Assembly (NCBI GenBank): GCA_948567375.1
Contig: OX419760.1
Span: forward strand, 3,348,001-3,412,000
Direction of reading: 5' to 3'
Source of the DNA: Lunularia cruciata
Taxonomy: Eukaryota > Streptophyta > Marchantiopsida > Lunulariales > Lunulariaceae
DNA: 64,000 bases
Shown here: positions 48,201 to 61,000 of the stretch, piece by piece
Layout: the number at the start of each line of letters is the position of its first letter
Numbering within the stretch: the stretch's first letter is position 1
Notes under the pieces: model-generated
The model's database searches: none
What the model was told of the DNA's origin: nothing
Seen by the model: only the letters and a program-made list of their open reading frames with translations
Made by a program: the position numbers and the translations under genes

Positions 48201-48682
48201 TCCGAGTAAACCCACTTCGTATTGTAGTGCTATCTCCTTTGGAATTCCCAAAGAACTCCGTCGTGACAAAGTAACCACAACTACAATAGCAAGTTCCCCA
48301 CCAAGTGCCAACACCAATTGAGCACCACCAAGTGCCAACACCAACCCAGCACTACCAAGTGCCAAAATTAATGAAACACTACCCACTAATGTAATCTAAT
48401 TGAGACAACTACATTAGGGGCAAGGACAACATGTAACCTACCATCACAACACACATTCTCATGGTCTGTAGGTCATCACTTCCTACCTCACCAGAGAGAA
48501 ACAAAGATAGTGTGATTGATCATCACTCCAGCCTCACTACCGAGAGCACACCAGAGCACCAATGCTCAAAATTCAAGGCATCTCACACAAACACAGTGCA
48601 CAAATAGAAAGCATAGAATGGAGGAGGTCCAATCACAAGAATGCTAAATGAAAACACTCCATCTCATAAATCAACAAGTGAT
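48200..48682 (-). other. 5' leader of element C and possible LTR edge
   Basis: This is noncoding DNA between gag and the left end of B3. On the minus strand TTGGTGCTCTGGTGTGCTC (about 48545-48562) follows a CA end and could be a degenerate primer site, which would put the LTR start at 48563. This is weak. No other signal is seen. Confidence 0.35.
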
Positions 48683-49370
48683 TGTAACACCCATTTGTGC
48701 ATGTTTGTAGTATTGTGATATTTAGTTTAGTATTACTAGTACTTGAGAGATATTATTTATATAGAGATAGGATGGTTCTACATTAGTCATGATTAGCTAA
48801 AGTTAATCATAGTTAAGATACAGAGTACCTTACTTTAGAGGAAGTGGAAAAGATGAGCACCACTATTTTGGATTCTAGTGTGTTGAATTGGTATTATTCC
48901 TATGTGTTTGGCTTTGAAGAAAGAGTTGAGAACTCTTGGGCCCGCAAGCCTTTTTGTTTTGGATTCTTTTAAATCCAAGGATAGCCCATGTGAAGGAATC
49001 CTTGACTTAGTGGTTGGATCAAGATAAAATCCCATGCTTAGTGGAATATGCCCATGTAGATGGATATTCCTTTATACTTTTTGACTTTACTTGACTTTTA
49101 GCCAAGTAACTTAAGTTACTCCAGTAATTAGTAACTTTGGTGCATAACTATTTCATAATTATATAAATTAGAGGTGAGGAGGTACTCATCATCCTTTCAT
49201 TTGCAATTATCTCTCTCTCATTGAGTTCTTTAGTGAGCAATGCCTTGAGTCTTGGAGTGTTAGCCTTGGAGGAGTATGATGGAGTTGAGGTTCCTTGCCT
49301 TTTGAGTTCATGGTGCACTACCATAATAGCTATCAAAGGTCATCTTGAGTGAAAGGTAGGCCATCTCACA
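48683..49370 (+). repeat. 5' LTR of B3
   Basis: 688 bp from TGTAACACCCATTTGTGC to CTCACA, matching 55664-56355 and the inverted LTRs of B1 and B2. A region near 48710-48770 (TTATTTATATAGAGATA) could contain the TATA box of the family, since it is conserved in all six LTR copies. Confidence 0.9.
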
Positions 49371-50109
49371 TTTTTGGTTCCATTGCCGTGACCTCTCTAG
49401 AAGGCAGGATAATATTTCACGTACAATTCTATATTAGATAGAAGGAGGCTATGAGAGCTCACTTGGAGAGAACTTTAGGGGAGGAGAGAGCTAAGCTTAT
49501 GTTAGAGAACTTGGACCCATTTTTATACCATATAGTTCATTATGATGTCTTTGAGGTGATTTTGTACATCTTGTACACTTGAGAGGATTTGGAAAGATTG
49601 TGTTAGATGGATTGCAGATTTTGGGGATTAAGGTGATTTTGGGCAAAATCTCAAGTTTGAGATCTGGACTTGAAATTTATACAAATGATAGCTTGGGTTA
49701 TTTTTCAGTTAGCACACTTGAAATTATTGTGAGAGCAATTATGCACAGTGGGCTAGAATTTTTGAAAGTTGATAGGGTAAACTGCTCTCGCAACTACATG
49801 CTCTCTAGAAAATTGTACATAGTTTGCATTTCTTCAAATTTCATTAGATTGTTTTAAAATTCCCAAGAAAATTCAATGAATTATATCCTACCTACTGACA
49901 TAAAAATTAGAGAGAGATCATTCTTGTGCATAGAGTAATGAGCTTTTGAAGTGAGGGAGGTGGTTTTCAAACCAAATCTGAAATATGTGTGTTGAATAGA
50001 AAGGTCTTCAGGCCAAATGGCTTAATGAAAAGATCTGAAATTTTGTAAGGATTAACGCCCTAGAGTTGTGATCAAGTGTGCACTATTGTAGAGGATTGTG
50101 ACATACTAA

Positions 50110-50729
50110 TTGAGAGATTTGAGTGACATTGTGAGGAAGGGTCAATTTTGTAGAGTTGAGATCTCATGCATGAGGAGTTTGAGAGCAACAAAAAGCATAT
50201 TTGAGTGTTTAGATTCATCTTGGGAACATGGAGGATCATCAAGAGTAGAAATTGAGACTATTCAAGGACACCAAGGGCTTGAGGTGATTGTAGGGGTGGA
50301 TTCAAGGAAAAGAAAATTTAGAATAGAATTAAAGAGAGTGTTGAGAGGATCCAAAAACCTACACCACTTGGAGGAAAGAGTGAGTCTAAGTGCTTTCTAT
50401 GTGAAGAGAAGGGACATAAGGCAAGTTTATGTCCATTGACCTTTGAGAGAAAGAGATTGAGAGAAAGGAGAGGATTACTTGACTTAGGTTTACATGTTGG
50501 ACCTTCTTCACCAAGATTGGGAGGTAGAACATCTAAGACCAAGGAGTTATGTGAGGTTTGTGGAGTTGAAGGACTTCCAAAAGGACATAAGTATAGTGGA
50601 GTAAAAGCACTTTTGGAGACTTTGGTGAAGGATCTTGGAGAGAGTCTTGGTATAGGTACAGAATACTACCACCTTCATCAGCTAGTTCTCAAGATTAATG
50701 ATGGAGATAATCTTTCAACTTATGGATAA
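50110..50729 (+). pseudogene. Extra zinc-knuckle frame of B3, upstream of gag
   Basis: It corresponds to the 165-codon frame of B2, with FERKRLRERRGLLDLGLHVG, LCEVCGVEGLPKGHKYSG and an upstream knuckle region. Third copy of the family-specific frame. Fossil. Confidence 0.65.
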
Positions 50730-50936
50730 ACTATCCATGAGGGTTTTGATTAACATGCACTTTAGGATTTTATGTTGGTATAGAAATCTTGGAGCAACTT
50801 GAACCTTTTGTGCTCCCTAAGGTGGATTACTCTCAAATGGTGTTAGTCATGTACATACTCTATTAGTTATAAAGTGAGAGAAAAGAAAAGAGACAAAGAA
50901 AATTTGAGAGAAAAGAAAGATAGTGAGGGGTTAAGA

Positions 50937-53900
50937 TGGAGAAACTTCTGGTTTTCTTTGGCAAGGATGGAAAAGATATGGAGGCCTTTGTGAGAGACTT
51001 CAAGAGAGCTTGCATAGGAAAAAATGAGAGGAGGAAAAATGAGTGGGCCTTATTATTACCAAATTTCTTTGAGATGTAGCACTTACATGGTATGAGTCAA
51101 AATACCAAAAGAGAGAGAAGAGAGATCAGCAAGAAGAGTCTTGGGAGAGTTTCACTTCAGTACTCATTGATGACTTTCTTCCATATGAGAGTTCTGAGAG
51201 ATTGATGAGTGAAGTTACCTTTCTCAAGCAAGGAGATGGAAAGAAAATGAGAATCTATGTGGAAAGAGTGGAAAAGTTAGAGTCCAGATTACGCATAGTG
51301 TTTAGGAAGGGTGGGGATGATGTGGAGACTACTATGATAGGCATAGGAGCTATGCTCACCAATAATTTTATGGGAGGATTGAGGCCACAAATTAGAAGCA
51401 AGGTGAGATATAAGAAACCTTCTTCCAAGGTTGAAGCTATCAAGATTGCAATTTGTATCGAGGAGAGTTTGGAAGGAGATGAGAGTGATTTGGTGGTGAA
51501 GGAGGTTGTGAATCCTCCTCAAAGCCACAAATATGGTAGAACTTCTGAAACTTTGGTTGCAAGGGTTACATCACAAGTGGCAGTTGCTCCAATTCTTGCA
51601 CCTCCACCAAAAGATCCACTTCAAACCATCACAGAACAACTTGCGAATCTCATGATCAATGTGGTGCAACTATGGGAGAAGAGAGAAGTGGATCAGAATG
51701 TGGGGAGAGGGCCTAGGAGTTATGGGAACTCCTAGCCATGTCCATAGGAATTTCCCAAATTCCACTTACCATGGAGGAAGGGGTTATGAGGAAGCCAAAA
51801 GAGGGAAAGAGGGAGGTAGTGAAACCCAAGTGGCTCCTAATCCAAAAAAGGTAAGGGGATAACATCCATAGATGTGGTTGAGAGCAAGTATGAGAAGGGA
51901 GAGTGCTCAAACTCCAAGGGTCTTAATTTGGAGCTTTTTGGCATAAGAGAAGAAGAGAGCTTGTTTCGTAGAGGATGTTCACTCTTGTCAAGGATTTACC
52001 CCTAGCAAGGATACTCATATGTCTATTAGGAACACACACACCTCAACACCATCAACAACAAAGACTCTAAGGAAGAAGTTGGGAATGGAGGATTTCTAAA
52101 TTTCAAAGCAACAATAGAACTACAATGTGTTGGAGGATGTTGGTAGTCATAAGGCTAACATTGTAGTGGGCCAATTGATTGCTTTGAACCCTACCTTGAG
52201 AAAGGAGCTTAAAGGTGGTTTGAGTTCTACAAGGAGCAAGAGGAAGAAGGGGGCAAAAGCTCCATTATCAATGGGGGTGGTGGATGCCAAGCCAGCACCA
52301 TGGGAGGCTTGTGAATATGCCTCCAAGATTGATGTGAGAGTGAATGGTCACAACATCAAGGATGCATTGGTTGATGGAGGATCAATAGTGAATGCCATGT
52401 CAAAAAGGTTCATGAAGAAGTTGGGTATGATACCCTCTAGACCTTCAACATTTGTGGTGAGCATAGCAAACAAGCAACAAGTTTGACCAATAGGGGTGAT
52501 GGATAAGGTACTTGAGGATTGGGCCATCAAACCATAGAGTCACAAGTCTTGTGACTAACACCACCAACACATCACATTCAGATATAACATCTTCTGATTA
52601 TTGGGAATCAGATTTTGAAGAAGGAGCTTCAAGTGTGGACACAAGCATAGAAGAGGAGACTTCCATGGAGGAGGATGAATTTGAATCTGATTTAGATATG
52701 TATCCCTTGTGTGCTATGGATTTTGCACCTAAGCCAGAGGTTTTGAAAGACCCAGATAAATCATTATTAACATTTGAGAAGATAAAGAGGAGGTTATTTA
52801 CCCTCAAGTATGGCCCAAAATGTTACCAAGGAAGAGAAGGTGAGATTTGAGGAGATTTTCTGCAAGTTCATCCATGTGTTTGCTTTTAGTTACAAGGATT
52901 TGAAGGAAGTCATATTGGAAGAGCACAAGATAGAGGTGGAGTCACATGCATGACCAATCGGCCAAAAGCAACATTGCATTAGCCCACCAATATCTTTGGT
53001 TGTGAAGGAGGAGATTGATAAGCCCAAGGGGGCCGGATTTATCCTTGAGGTAGAGAATTCAAAATGGGTGTCTCCAATTGTCATTGTGAAGAAAAAGAAT
53101 GTCAAGCTTTGGGTATGTGTGGATTACAAGGAGCTCAATGTTGTTACCAAGAAGGACTACTACCCATTGCCATTCATTGATGAGATCTTGGAGGAGGTTG
53201 TAGGTCATGAGAGGTATAGTTTTGGAGATGGTTATAGTGGATATAACCAAATCAAGATTGCATCAGAGCATCAACAACTCACCACATTTACCACACCTTG
53301 GGGGACTTATGCTTTCAAGGTCATGCCTTTTAGGCTTTGCAATGCTCCTGCCACATTCCAATGGTTCATGAACAAGGTATTTCAACCTTTCATTGGGAAA
53401 TTTGTGAGAGATTTCATTGATGACTTTTGTGTTTATGGGAGCAAGGAGGAGCACTTTGAGCACCTAATCAATGTCTTGCAACGCTTAGATGAGGCAAATG
53501 AATCACTCAACACAAAGAAGTGCATTTTTGGATATGAACAAGGTCTACTTTTGGGGCACATCATCTCCAAGGATGGAATAGCAATTGATCTTGAGAAGGT
53601 GAGGAAAATCTCAGACCTTCCATTCCCTTCAAGCTTGACAAAGTTACGTCAATTCTTGGGGATGGTTGGGTACTATAGGAGGTTCATCTTCTCATTTTCT
53701 AACAAGGCTTATGCATTGACCATATGCATACATGAAGAAGGGTGTAGATTACATGGTGATTTTGGAGGACAACTCTCAAAGCTTTTGAGGAGCTCAAGCA
53801 ATCCCTTGTTGTAGCTCCAATTCTTGCTAAACCTGATTGGAGTAAGCCTTTCATCCTCTACACTGATGTGTCTAATGTAGCTATAGGATGCCCTCTTAGT

Positions 53901-55620
53901 CAATTACACCAAGATGGGCATGATCATCTAATAGCTTATGCTAGTAGGCAGATGGTTTCAATAGAAAAGAACTACTCTATTATAGAGAGAGAAGGGTTGG
54001 CAATGATCTTTGGTCTCAAGAAGTTTTGACACTACTTGACTGGAGGGAAAGCCACCATTATCACGGATCACAAGGCTTTGAAGTACATCTTCAACAAGCC
54101 TAATGTTGAAGGGAGACTAGCTAGGTGGATGATATTCTTGTCTTAGTATGACTACACCATTGAAGATAGGCCAGGAAAGAAACATGCAAATGTTGATTTG
54201 TTATCTAGGGCCTATGATCATGATGGAGATGAGCCAATGGATGATTCCTTTTTGGATGAGGATCTCATGACAGTCTCACTCACTCAAGAGGTTCAAATGG
54301 AGTACAAGGAAATTGTGGATTTTGTAACAAGAGGTAACTATCTAGAAGGGATGCATGCTAGGGAGAAGAAGGCCCTTGCAGCAAGATCTAGACCTTACAC
54401 AATGGTGGAGGATATTCTTTTTCACCAAGGAGCAAATGGTCTACTTCAAAGAGCATTGGGTAAGGAAGACTCTATCCTACTCAAAAAGAAGTTTCATGAA
54501 GGTTTAGTGTGTGGAGACTTTGCAAGAAAGGTGACTACTTTCAAGATTCTAGAAGCAGGTTACCATTGGAGAGGAATTATTATTTTATTATTAATTATTT
54601 TAATTATTATTATTTTAAGCAGGTTACCAAGGATTATCTTGATTATTGCAAAACTTGTCATGTTTGTCAAGCTTTTGCTAGAAAATCTACTTCCACTCCA
54701 CCACTTAGATCAATTCCATTGCTATGACCTTTTGAGAAGTGGGGAATTGATTTTGTAGGTCCTCTCAATAGAACCCCAAGGAACAATCGGTACATTGTGG
54801 TAGTTATTGATTACCTTACCAAGTGGGCTGAGGCTGGACGATTGAGGGACAAGAATGCAGATGAAGTTGGTAGATTTCTTTATGAATGGATTATCACTAG
54901 GTTTGGATGCCCTTTGGAGTTGGTTTCTGATAGAGGAGGAGAGTTTACAAGAAGCATTACTATAGGCATGCTATGACATTTCTCTATCATACATAGAAGA
55001 ATAACTACATCCTTTAAGCTAAATTCCAATGGCTTGGCAGAGAGATCCAATCAGACCTTGTGCATGATGTTGGCCAAAGATGCAAAAATGGAAGCGGCTA
55101 AACATCATTGGGACAAGAGGATTCATGCAGTTTTGTAGGAGTATAAGATAACCATGAAGACTTCCATTGGATATTCTCTATTTCAATTGGTATATGGAAT
55201 TGAGTCTACCTTACCTATTCACTTTGATCTTCCTACCTTCCAAAGCATTTGTAGGAGATTGAAGAAAGCACAAGGAGGTGATGCAGAGAAGTCAAGGAAG
55301 GATCAACCCATGAAATTGGAAGAGGCAAGACCAATTACTATGGTTCGAGTGAAGCAAGCCCAAAGGAAACAAAAGGAGAGCTATGACAAGAGGTGAGGCA
55401 AGAAGAAGGTGGAGTCTTTCAAAGAAGGTGATTAGGTTATGTTGTTTGATTCCATTTGATTCAAGAAAGTGCAAAAGAACTTTTTTCCTAAGTACTTTGG
55501 ACCTTTCATAGTGGAGAAGGTGTGGGCCAATTACACCTATGATCTCAAGGAGTTGGGAGGAAGACTATTTGATAGGATTAACAATGATAAGTTGAAGATG
55601 TATCATAGAAGGTAGAGAAA
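50937..55620 (+). pseudogene. Relic gag-pol of B3
   Basis: Gag starts near 50937 and runs to about 51900 (MSEVTFLKQGDGKKMRIYVE). The protease block ALVDGGSIVNAM lies near 52365 and reverse transcriptase at about 52690-53800 (FGDGYSGYNQIKIASEHQ, FRLCNAPATFQWFMN, FIDDFCVYGSKEEH). RNase H spans about 53820-54230. Integrase starts near 54280, with CKTCHVCQAFARK at 54647 and the D-D-E core to about 55150, followed by a basic tail. Fossil with about ten or more breaks. Confidence 0.88.
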
Positions 55621-55663
55621 CCTTCACTTTGAGGACAAAGTGAAAACTTAGTCTAGGGGTAAA

Positions 55664-56355
55664 TGTAACACCCACTTATGCATGTGTGTAGTATTGTGAT
55701 ATTTAGTTTGGTATTACTAGTACTTGAGAGATATTATTTATATAGAGATAAAGGATAGTTTTACATTAATCATGATTAGCTAAAGTTAGTCATAGTTATG
55801 GTATAGAGGACCTTACTTTAGAGGAAGTGGAAAAGATGAGCACCACTATTTTGGATTCTAGTATATTGACTTGGTATCATTCTTAGGTGTTTGGCTTTGA
55901 GGAAAGAGTTGAGAACTCTTGGGCCCGCAAGCCTTTTTGTTTTGGATTCTTTTATAATCCAAGGATAGCCCATGTGAATGAATCCTTGACTTAGTGGTTG
56001 GATCAAGATAAAATCCCATGCTTAGTGGAATATGCCCATGTGGATGGATATTCCTTTATACTTTTTGACTTTACTTGACTTTTAGCCAAGCAACTTAAGT
56101 TACTCCGGTAATTAGTAACTTTGGTGCATAACTATTTCACAAGTATATAAACTAGGGGTGAGGAGCTACTCATAATCCTTTCATTTGCAACTATCTCTCT
56201 CTCATTGGGTTCTTTAGTGAGCAATGTCTTGAGTCTTGGAGTGTTAGCCTTGGAGTATTATGATGGAGTTGAGGTTCCTAGCCTTCTTAGTCCATGGTGC
56301 ACTACCATAATAGTCATCTGAGGTTCATCGTGAGTGAGAGACAAGCCGGCTCACA
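55664..56355 (+). repeat. 3' LTR of B3
   Basis: 692 bp from TGTAACACCCACTTATGC to GGCTCACA. The purine-rich CTTAGTCTAGGGGTAAA lies directly before it. Confidence 0.9.
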
Positions 56356-57300
56356 ATATAGACTCTGTCACCATTTGGCATTGGACATAATTGGAGTATC
56401 TATTTACTTCCAAAACTACAAGGATCACCAAGGATTGGATCAAACTTCTTCTTGCTAAAATCTGATATAAATCCTCTCCAAAATCTAATGTAAAATCTGA
56501 CATAAATTTGACATAAAATCTTATATAAATTTGATGTAAATCCCTAAAAATAGCTAACCGCAAAATCCCCTACTAACCCTTCACTTGAACCAAATTGGAA
56601 AAATAGGTTTCATCCAATCTCTAATTCGCAAGGATGTGCTCTCAATTCCACAACAAATTGGTCTCGAGCTCAAAATCACAACTACCGCTTGAAAATTGCT
56701 TCTCCTTGGCTCCAAATTTTGCCAATGCTTCCACACGCACTCTCTCTCATAGAAATTTGAACTACTTGATTGAAACACCACGATCCACCGAGCTTGGAGA
56801 TACCACCAACACTCGCAGTTCCTACACCCAATTTCCCCCTGACTAACTTCTGTGATGTAATCAGATAATTTACAACTCAAATCAACTGAACTAAGATCAA
56901 TACTTGATCTGATCCTCAACAACTTGCCAACAATAGGGCATAAATTACAATTAAGCCACACCCATTCTAGCTAGGAGAATCTAGGTGACGCTCGCCGGCT
57001 TTCTATCCACTCTAGCCAAGAACTCAAAGGCTCAACATCAAAGAAGTGAGCTCTCTGGAGCTGCACTTCTAGGGTACTCTTGATTTTGACCTAGGTCTCA
57101 TCCCAACGGTCCCACTAACGGCACACCCATGGTGCAGATGGTGCAAGTGATGGTGGGCCCCGCCATGAAGTTAATACACTAAACACTAAATCTGAACATT
57201 GGAAAGTAATCTATGAGTACCTGCCAAAATGCCTCTTATTATTATCACAAGAACTCCAATGTCCAAGCAATCTAGAACCAACACTACAAATAGCGTGACA
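56356..57300 (-). repeat. Candidate 5' LTR of element C (right end of the nest)
   Basis: 56858-57300 matches 21441-21884 at roughly 80-85 % by eye (shared landmarks CAACTGAAC, CTCAACAACTTGCCAAC, GCTCAAAGGCTCAACATCAA, GTCCAAGCAATCTAGA). It ends at GCGTGACA, where the similarity stops. The pair brackets all of element C in the same orientation, as LTRs should. 56356-56857 has no counterpart on the left, where the copy seems rearranged. Confidence 0.5.
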
Positions 57301-57399
57301 CTTTAGTGCAATGCTCAACCTAGCTATACAAATATTCTTCAAATTCACATAGAAGTATCATCACTTGAAAAGCTTGGAGTAGAGTCTAAAGGAAAAGGA

Positions 57400-58960
57400 G
57401 TAGAGTATGATGCATACAATTTGAGATGAATGGTTTCAATTTCCAATTTGGCACTCGTTATCTCATATCTTATTTTCATTTCAACACTACTCGTTATTCT
57501 CCTAATTTCCTCAAGGAGTCTTGCTTTCCTTGGCTAACTCTAGATTTATAGTCACTATTTGCTTGTCTTTGGCTTTCTACTCCTTGAATCTCATCTTGTC
57601 AACAATAGTTCTCCTCTTTTCAACAAACATCATTTTCTCCAATCAATTTTTATGGAATGAATCAACTTTTCTGCTCTACTTTAGCCTAATGGCTCAATTT
57701 TTCAAATTTTACTTTAGCTCTTTGCTTCATCATCTTAGAAATTTTAATCACTTCTATCTTGCTAATTTTCATCTCTCTCTAACTTCATACAATATACTCC
57801 TAAATTTCATTTGGCAAGCAAAATCTTCAAAGAATGATGCCATAAGAGGTATCATCTTAGGATTCACTTTACCAACCTTGCTCCTCTTGCAAGACTCTCA
57901 CTCACACTATCCTTCTTTCTCTCCTCTTTTTTCTTGAGCAGCAATAATATCTTCTATGCTTGTGATATTAACATATGGACCATCATTTCTTGGTTGTGGT
58001 TTTCTTTCCTGCTCTTGCACATCTAGCCCATCACTCAAAGTATGTAGAACATCATCTAAGGTGTCAAAATCTCCTTGTATAGTGTGGAATGTAAGAAGAA
58101 ATGACTTTGGTTCATGCGTACATAAGATTGATTCAAACTGTGCAATTACTGATTTTGGAGTGTCTTTTCCTCTTGCAAAATCACCTTCCTCCTCTTGTGC
58201 CACTCTCTATCCTAAGTCCTGCTCTCCTCTCTCTTGTGCAATTCTATACTATTCATCTTTGGTTCCAAACCCAAACTTACTAGTGCATGAGGGAAATGTT
58301 TGTTCTACTCCCAAACATAAAATCTATTTTGTGAAAATGGGGCACAAGAGATTTCATTTTTTTTATCATCTTTGGTCTTCCATACTTGTTTGAGCTCCTT
58401 CTGGGTAAGACCTTCCCTAATATTCTTGTCCTTGAAATCACAAGTAGTCTTATATGTTCATGTATCTTTGTCACTTCTTCTTTAAACTGAATCCATGCAT
58501 GGATTTTGGAAATGCCTTCCAAAACTACACAAGATAAGTGAACATCACACTAAATGTTGCACTCTTCCACATCAACTTCTTGCAAGGCACTAAATACTAT
58601 ACTTGAAATGTTCCCAATCCTTGAGATAGTCTAGAAGTTTGCTTAATGATGCTCAACCATCTTGAACATGTTATCAATATTTGATTTGCTTTTCTCAATG
58701 GGGAAAAAGTAATTGGAGTTGCATTCAAGAAGGGAGTCAAGATGCAAGCATCTTGAACCTATCATTAGGTTTTGGATGTTGGAGGAGGCACCAAACATAC
58801 TAGTTTTAGCAATGGAGTGGAAACAAAATTGGAGGTGGGAGTATGAGGAGAAACTGAAATTGATTTGGAATTGAGAATGAGAGAAAGAGAAATAACTACT
58901 AGAGAGCTCAAAATAGAAAGAAGAATCTGAACTGGAGGGGGAGAAGTAACTATAGATTCA
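57400..58960 (-). pseudogene. Unrecognised protein-coding relic
   Basis: Minus-strand frames at 58765-58965, 58280-58522 and 57907-58203 follow one another. The last is a charged 98-residue frame (AQFESILCTHEPKSFLLTFH, SIEDIIAAQEKRGEKEG). Lys/Glu-rich, helix-like coding sense seems to continue toward 57400 in broken form. I do not recognise the protein. It could be a host gene relic or part of a transposon. Stops are frequent and no clear start is present. Confidence 0.25.
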
Positions 58961-58969
58961 ATCAACTAC

Positions 58970-61000
58970 ATCTCTTGAAATTCAAACAAAATTCTTTGAA
59001 GTCTACTTTTGGAAAATTCCTATCTTCAAAAGAAGGTGCACTAAATTTCACATAACATAGTGCTCTTTCAATTTTGGCATAAAAAATTCTTCTATTTTTC
59101 ATTTGGGTTCAATTCAAGAAAAGGGAAAGCAGAGTTAGCAAAAATTTAACAACACTAGACACTGAAATTCTACTTGCAATTGTATATGTTCCTCCTCATG
59201 GGAAAATTTTTTAATTTTCAAACTAAAATATCCCTTAAACCAAGCAGTTTCCTCACAACATGTGGTAGGTTTGGTTTCTTCCCTCAACAAACCCCTATGC
59301 CATATTGCAGGTTTAGGCTCTTTCAAGCATCAAATATTTAATTTTAGGGAGCCAATATTTATGCCTCACCATTTAGGTATTTGTATATGATCCCTATTAC
59401 AATAAGTAAGATGAATCTCTTGGTGTTTCATAGCCTTCATTGAATTCTCCTAGCAGCATGTCACAATTGACATAAAGACCTCCATAAATGGACCAAGAGA
59501 CAGCCAAATTTTCATATGCATTTCATAACATATGGAGAAAAAACTCAAATTAAAGACGCTAAAATCCACCCTACTAACTTGATCAAATTTAGTAGGATAA
59601 CAAGGAGTGAAGTACAAATAATGGCTCCCTTGTAAGCCTTCAAGGAGATCAACCCAAAATTGAAACTGAAACGCTCTCCAAACCCATGCAAAAGTACTGT
59701 AATTTATATTCCGTTCTTGTAAAACTTGTTTACAACTCATTAATTTTTGTACCATTTTTGTTTTACCATCACCATGCAGAAATCTTATGCCTATAGTCTG
59801 GGTAAGAACCATGAATTCTGAGTTTGAATTAGGGTTCAAATGCAGAATTTACTGATTTCTTATGGGATGCGGCTCATTACTTATAAAATTTCTGCAAGGG
59901 TACTAAAAAATTTCTTCATAAAAATGAATAGTCCATAAATATTTTCATAGTTTTATGGTATCCAAGTTTTTATTTTTATATTTTTAATGGTACACAGGTT
60001 TCAATTTTAGGCAAATGTGTGTCAATTTCAACCATCAAGTGGATATTGTAGATGTCCGTGGGTTAAAATAGTGGAGAAAATCAATTATATGATGTGTTTA
60101 GGAATAATAGTCTGCAATGCATTCATCTATTGCCTCTAATTAATACTCACAGATCCATCTGTAAACCTCCAATTACCATAAACTAAAATGGGTCATCTTT
60201 TCTTGTCCGTTTGGATTTTCTACTGCTTGTGATCCAAGTACTATAAAACTTCCGGCATACCCTTGCTACACCCACCATAAATTCCACATACGGGAGGTTT
60301 TAAGAATTTTTTACAGGATATTAATAGGTGGTGGGGGTACACATGAACTTGTAGAAACTACCCATAAGAAAAATTTGCTAGAAAAATGGAACGTCCATAA
60401 AATATTTCATGAGTTCTCAATTATTTTATTGGTCTTTCATTTTTCTCACTTTTGGGAGAAGATTAAAGTTTACAATACAGAAATCAAGAAGCATATGCAA
60501 TGAATATTAATGATCTAATCATAAACATGATTATAGATAGTGGATGGATACAACATGGTTCCCAAAATGAATGTAACATGGAGACACCTTCTTTGTATAA
60601 AATTTGAATTGTCAACCCTACACCATCTTATTTGAATACACTAGATGAGCCAAAGATTCTCTTGGCAGACCCTCTAAATGTCACTTCTTCAAACTCCCTC
60701 CTAATTTCAATTCTTTGAGCCATTTCCATAGTCCATGGTGGAGATTGTTAATAAATTTGCTACTTTGTTTTGTTCATGGTTTGTCATTAGAATTGAAATC
60801 TAGAATTAAAAAAAGTTAAATCTTGGTTATTACCCAGCAAGATTTGATAGCAAGCTATCATTTATAGTGGGGAGTGGAAAGAGAAAGTAATTTTGCCACA
60901 TTTTAGGGATTTGAGAATTGGAATTTGAGGGTGGTAGTAGATATGGAGTGCACTTAGCCTCTTAAAATGGGAGTTCTATATGCAATAATGATCCAATAGG
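58970..61000. other. No recognisable gene
   Basis: AT-rich DNA. One 129-codon minus-strand frame (59450-59839) has no recognisable features and is probably chance. Confidence 0.5.

Larger units (their letters stand above)
48683..56355 (+). mobile_element. Ty3/gypsy element B3, inverted relative to B1 and B2
   Basis: LTRs lie at 48683-49370 and 55664-56355. Between them are a primer site (49375-49393, TGGTTCCATTGCCGTGACC), the upstream zinc-knuckle frame, gag, protease, reverse transcriptase, RNase H, integrase and a purine tract just before 55664. The LTRs differ by roughly 6 % over the first 290 bases compared. No clear target duplication remains. Broken, with about ten or more interruptions. 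It splits the 5' end of element C. Confidence 0.9.
21340..57300 (-). mobile_element. Ty3/gypsy element C carrying a DNA methyltransferase and a PHD finger (split by B1, B2, B3)
   Basis: On the minus strand its own DNA occupies 57300-56356, 48682-46600, 38839-35340 and 24853-21340. The intervening DNA is three later B-family elements. Order: candidate 5' LTR, leader, gag with two zinc knuckles, protease, DNA cytosine methyltransferase, reverse transcriptase, RNase H, integrase, PHD finger, purine tract, candidate 3' LTR. Reading continues across each insertion: coding sense stops at one edge and resumes at the other. Own length is roughly 10 kb. It is the oldest element of the nest and is heavily broken, with probably several tens of interruptions. 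No named plant lineage with this domain set comes to mind. The outer limits are less certain than the interior. Confidence 0.8.

Noticed and set aside
48545-48562. Primer site of element C
   Set aside because: TTGGTGCTCTGGTGTGCTC starts like a primer site but matches no plant tRNA end I can name, so it is mentioned only as a weak possibility in the leader entry.
57521-57937. 138-codon plus-strand frame resembling a membrane protein
   Set aside because: It is the antisense of a Lys/Glu-rich minus-strand coding relic, which makes the opposite strand rich in Phe, Leu and Ser by codon complementarity.
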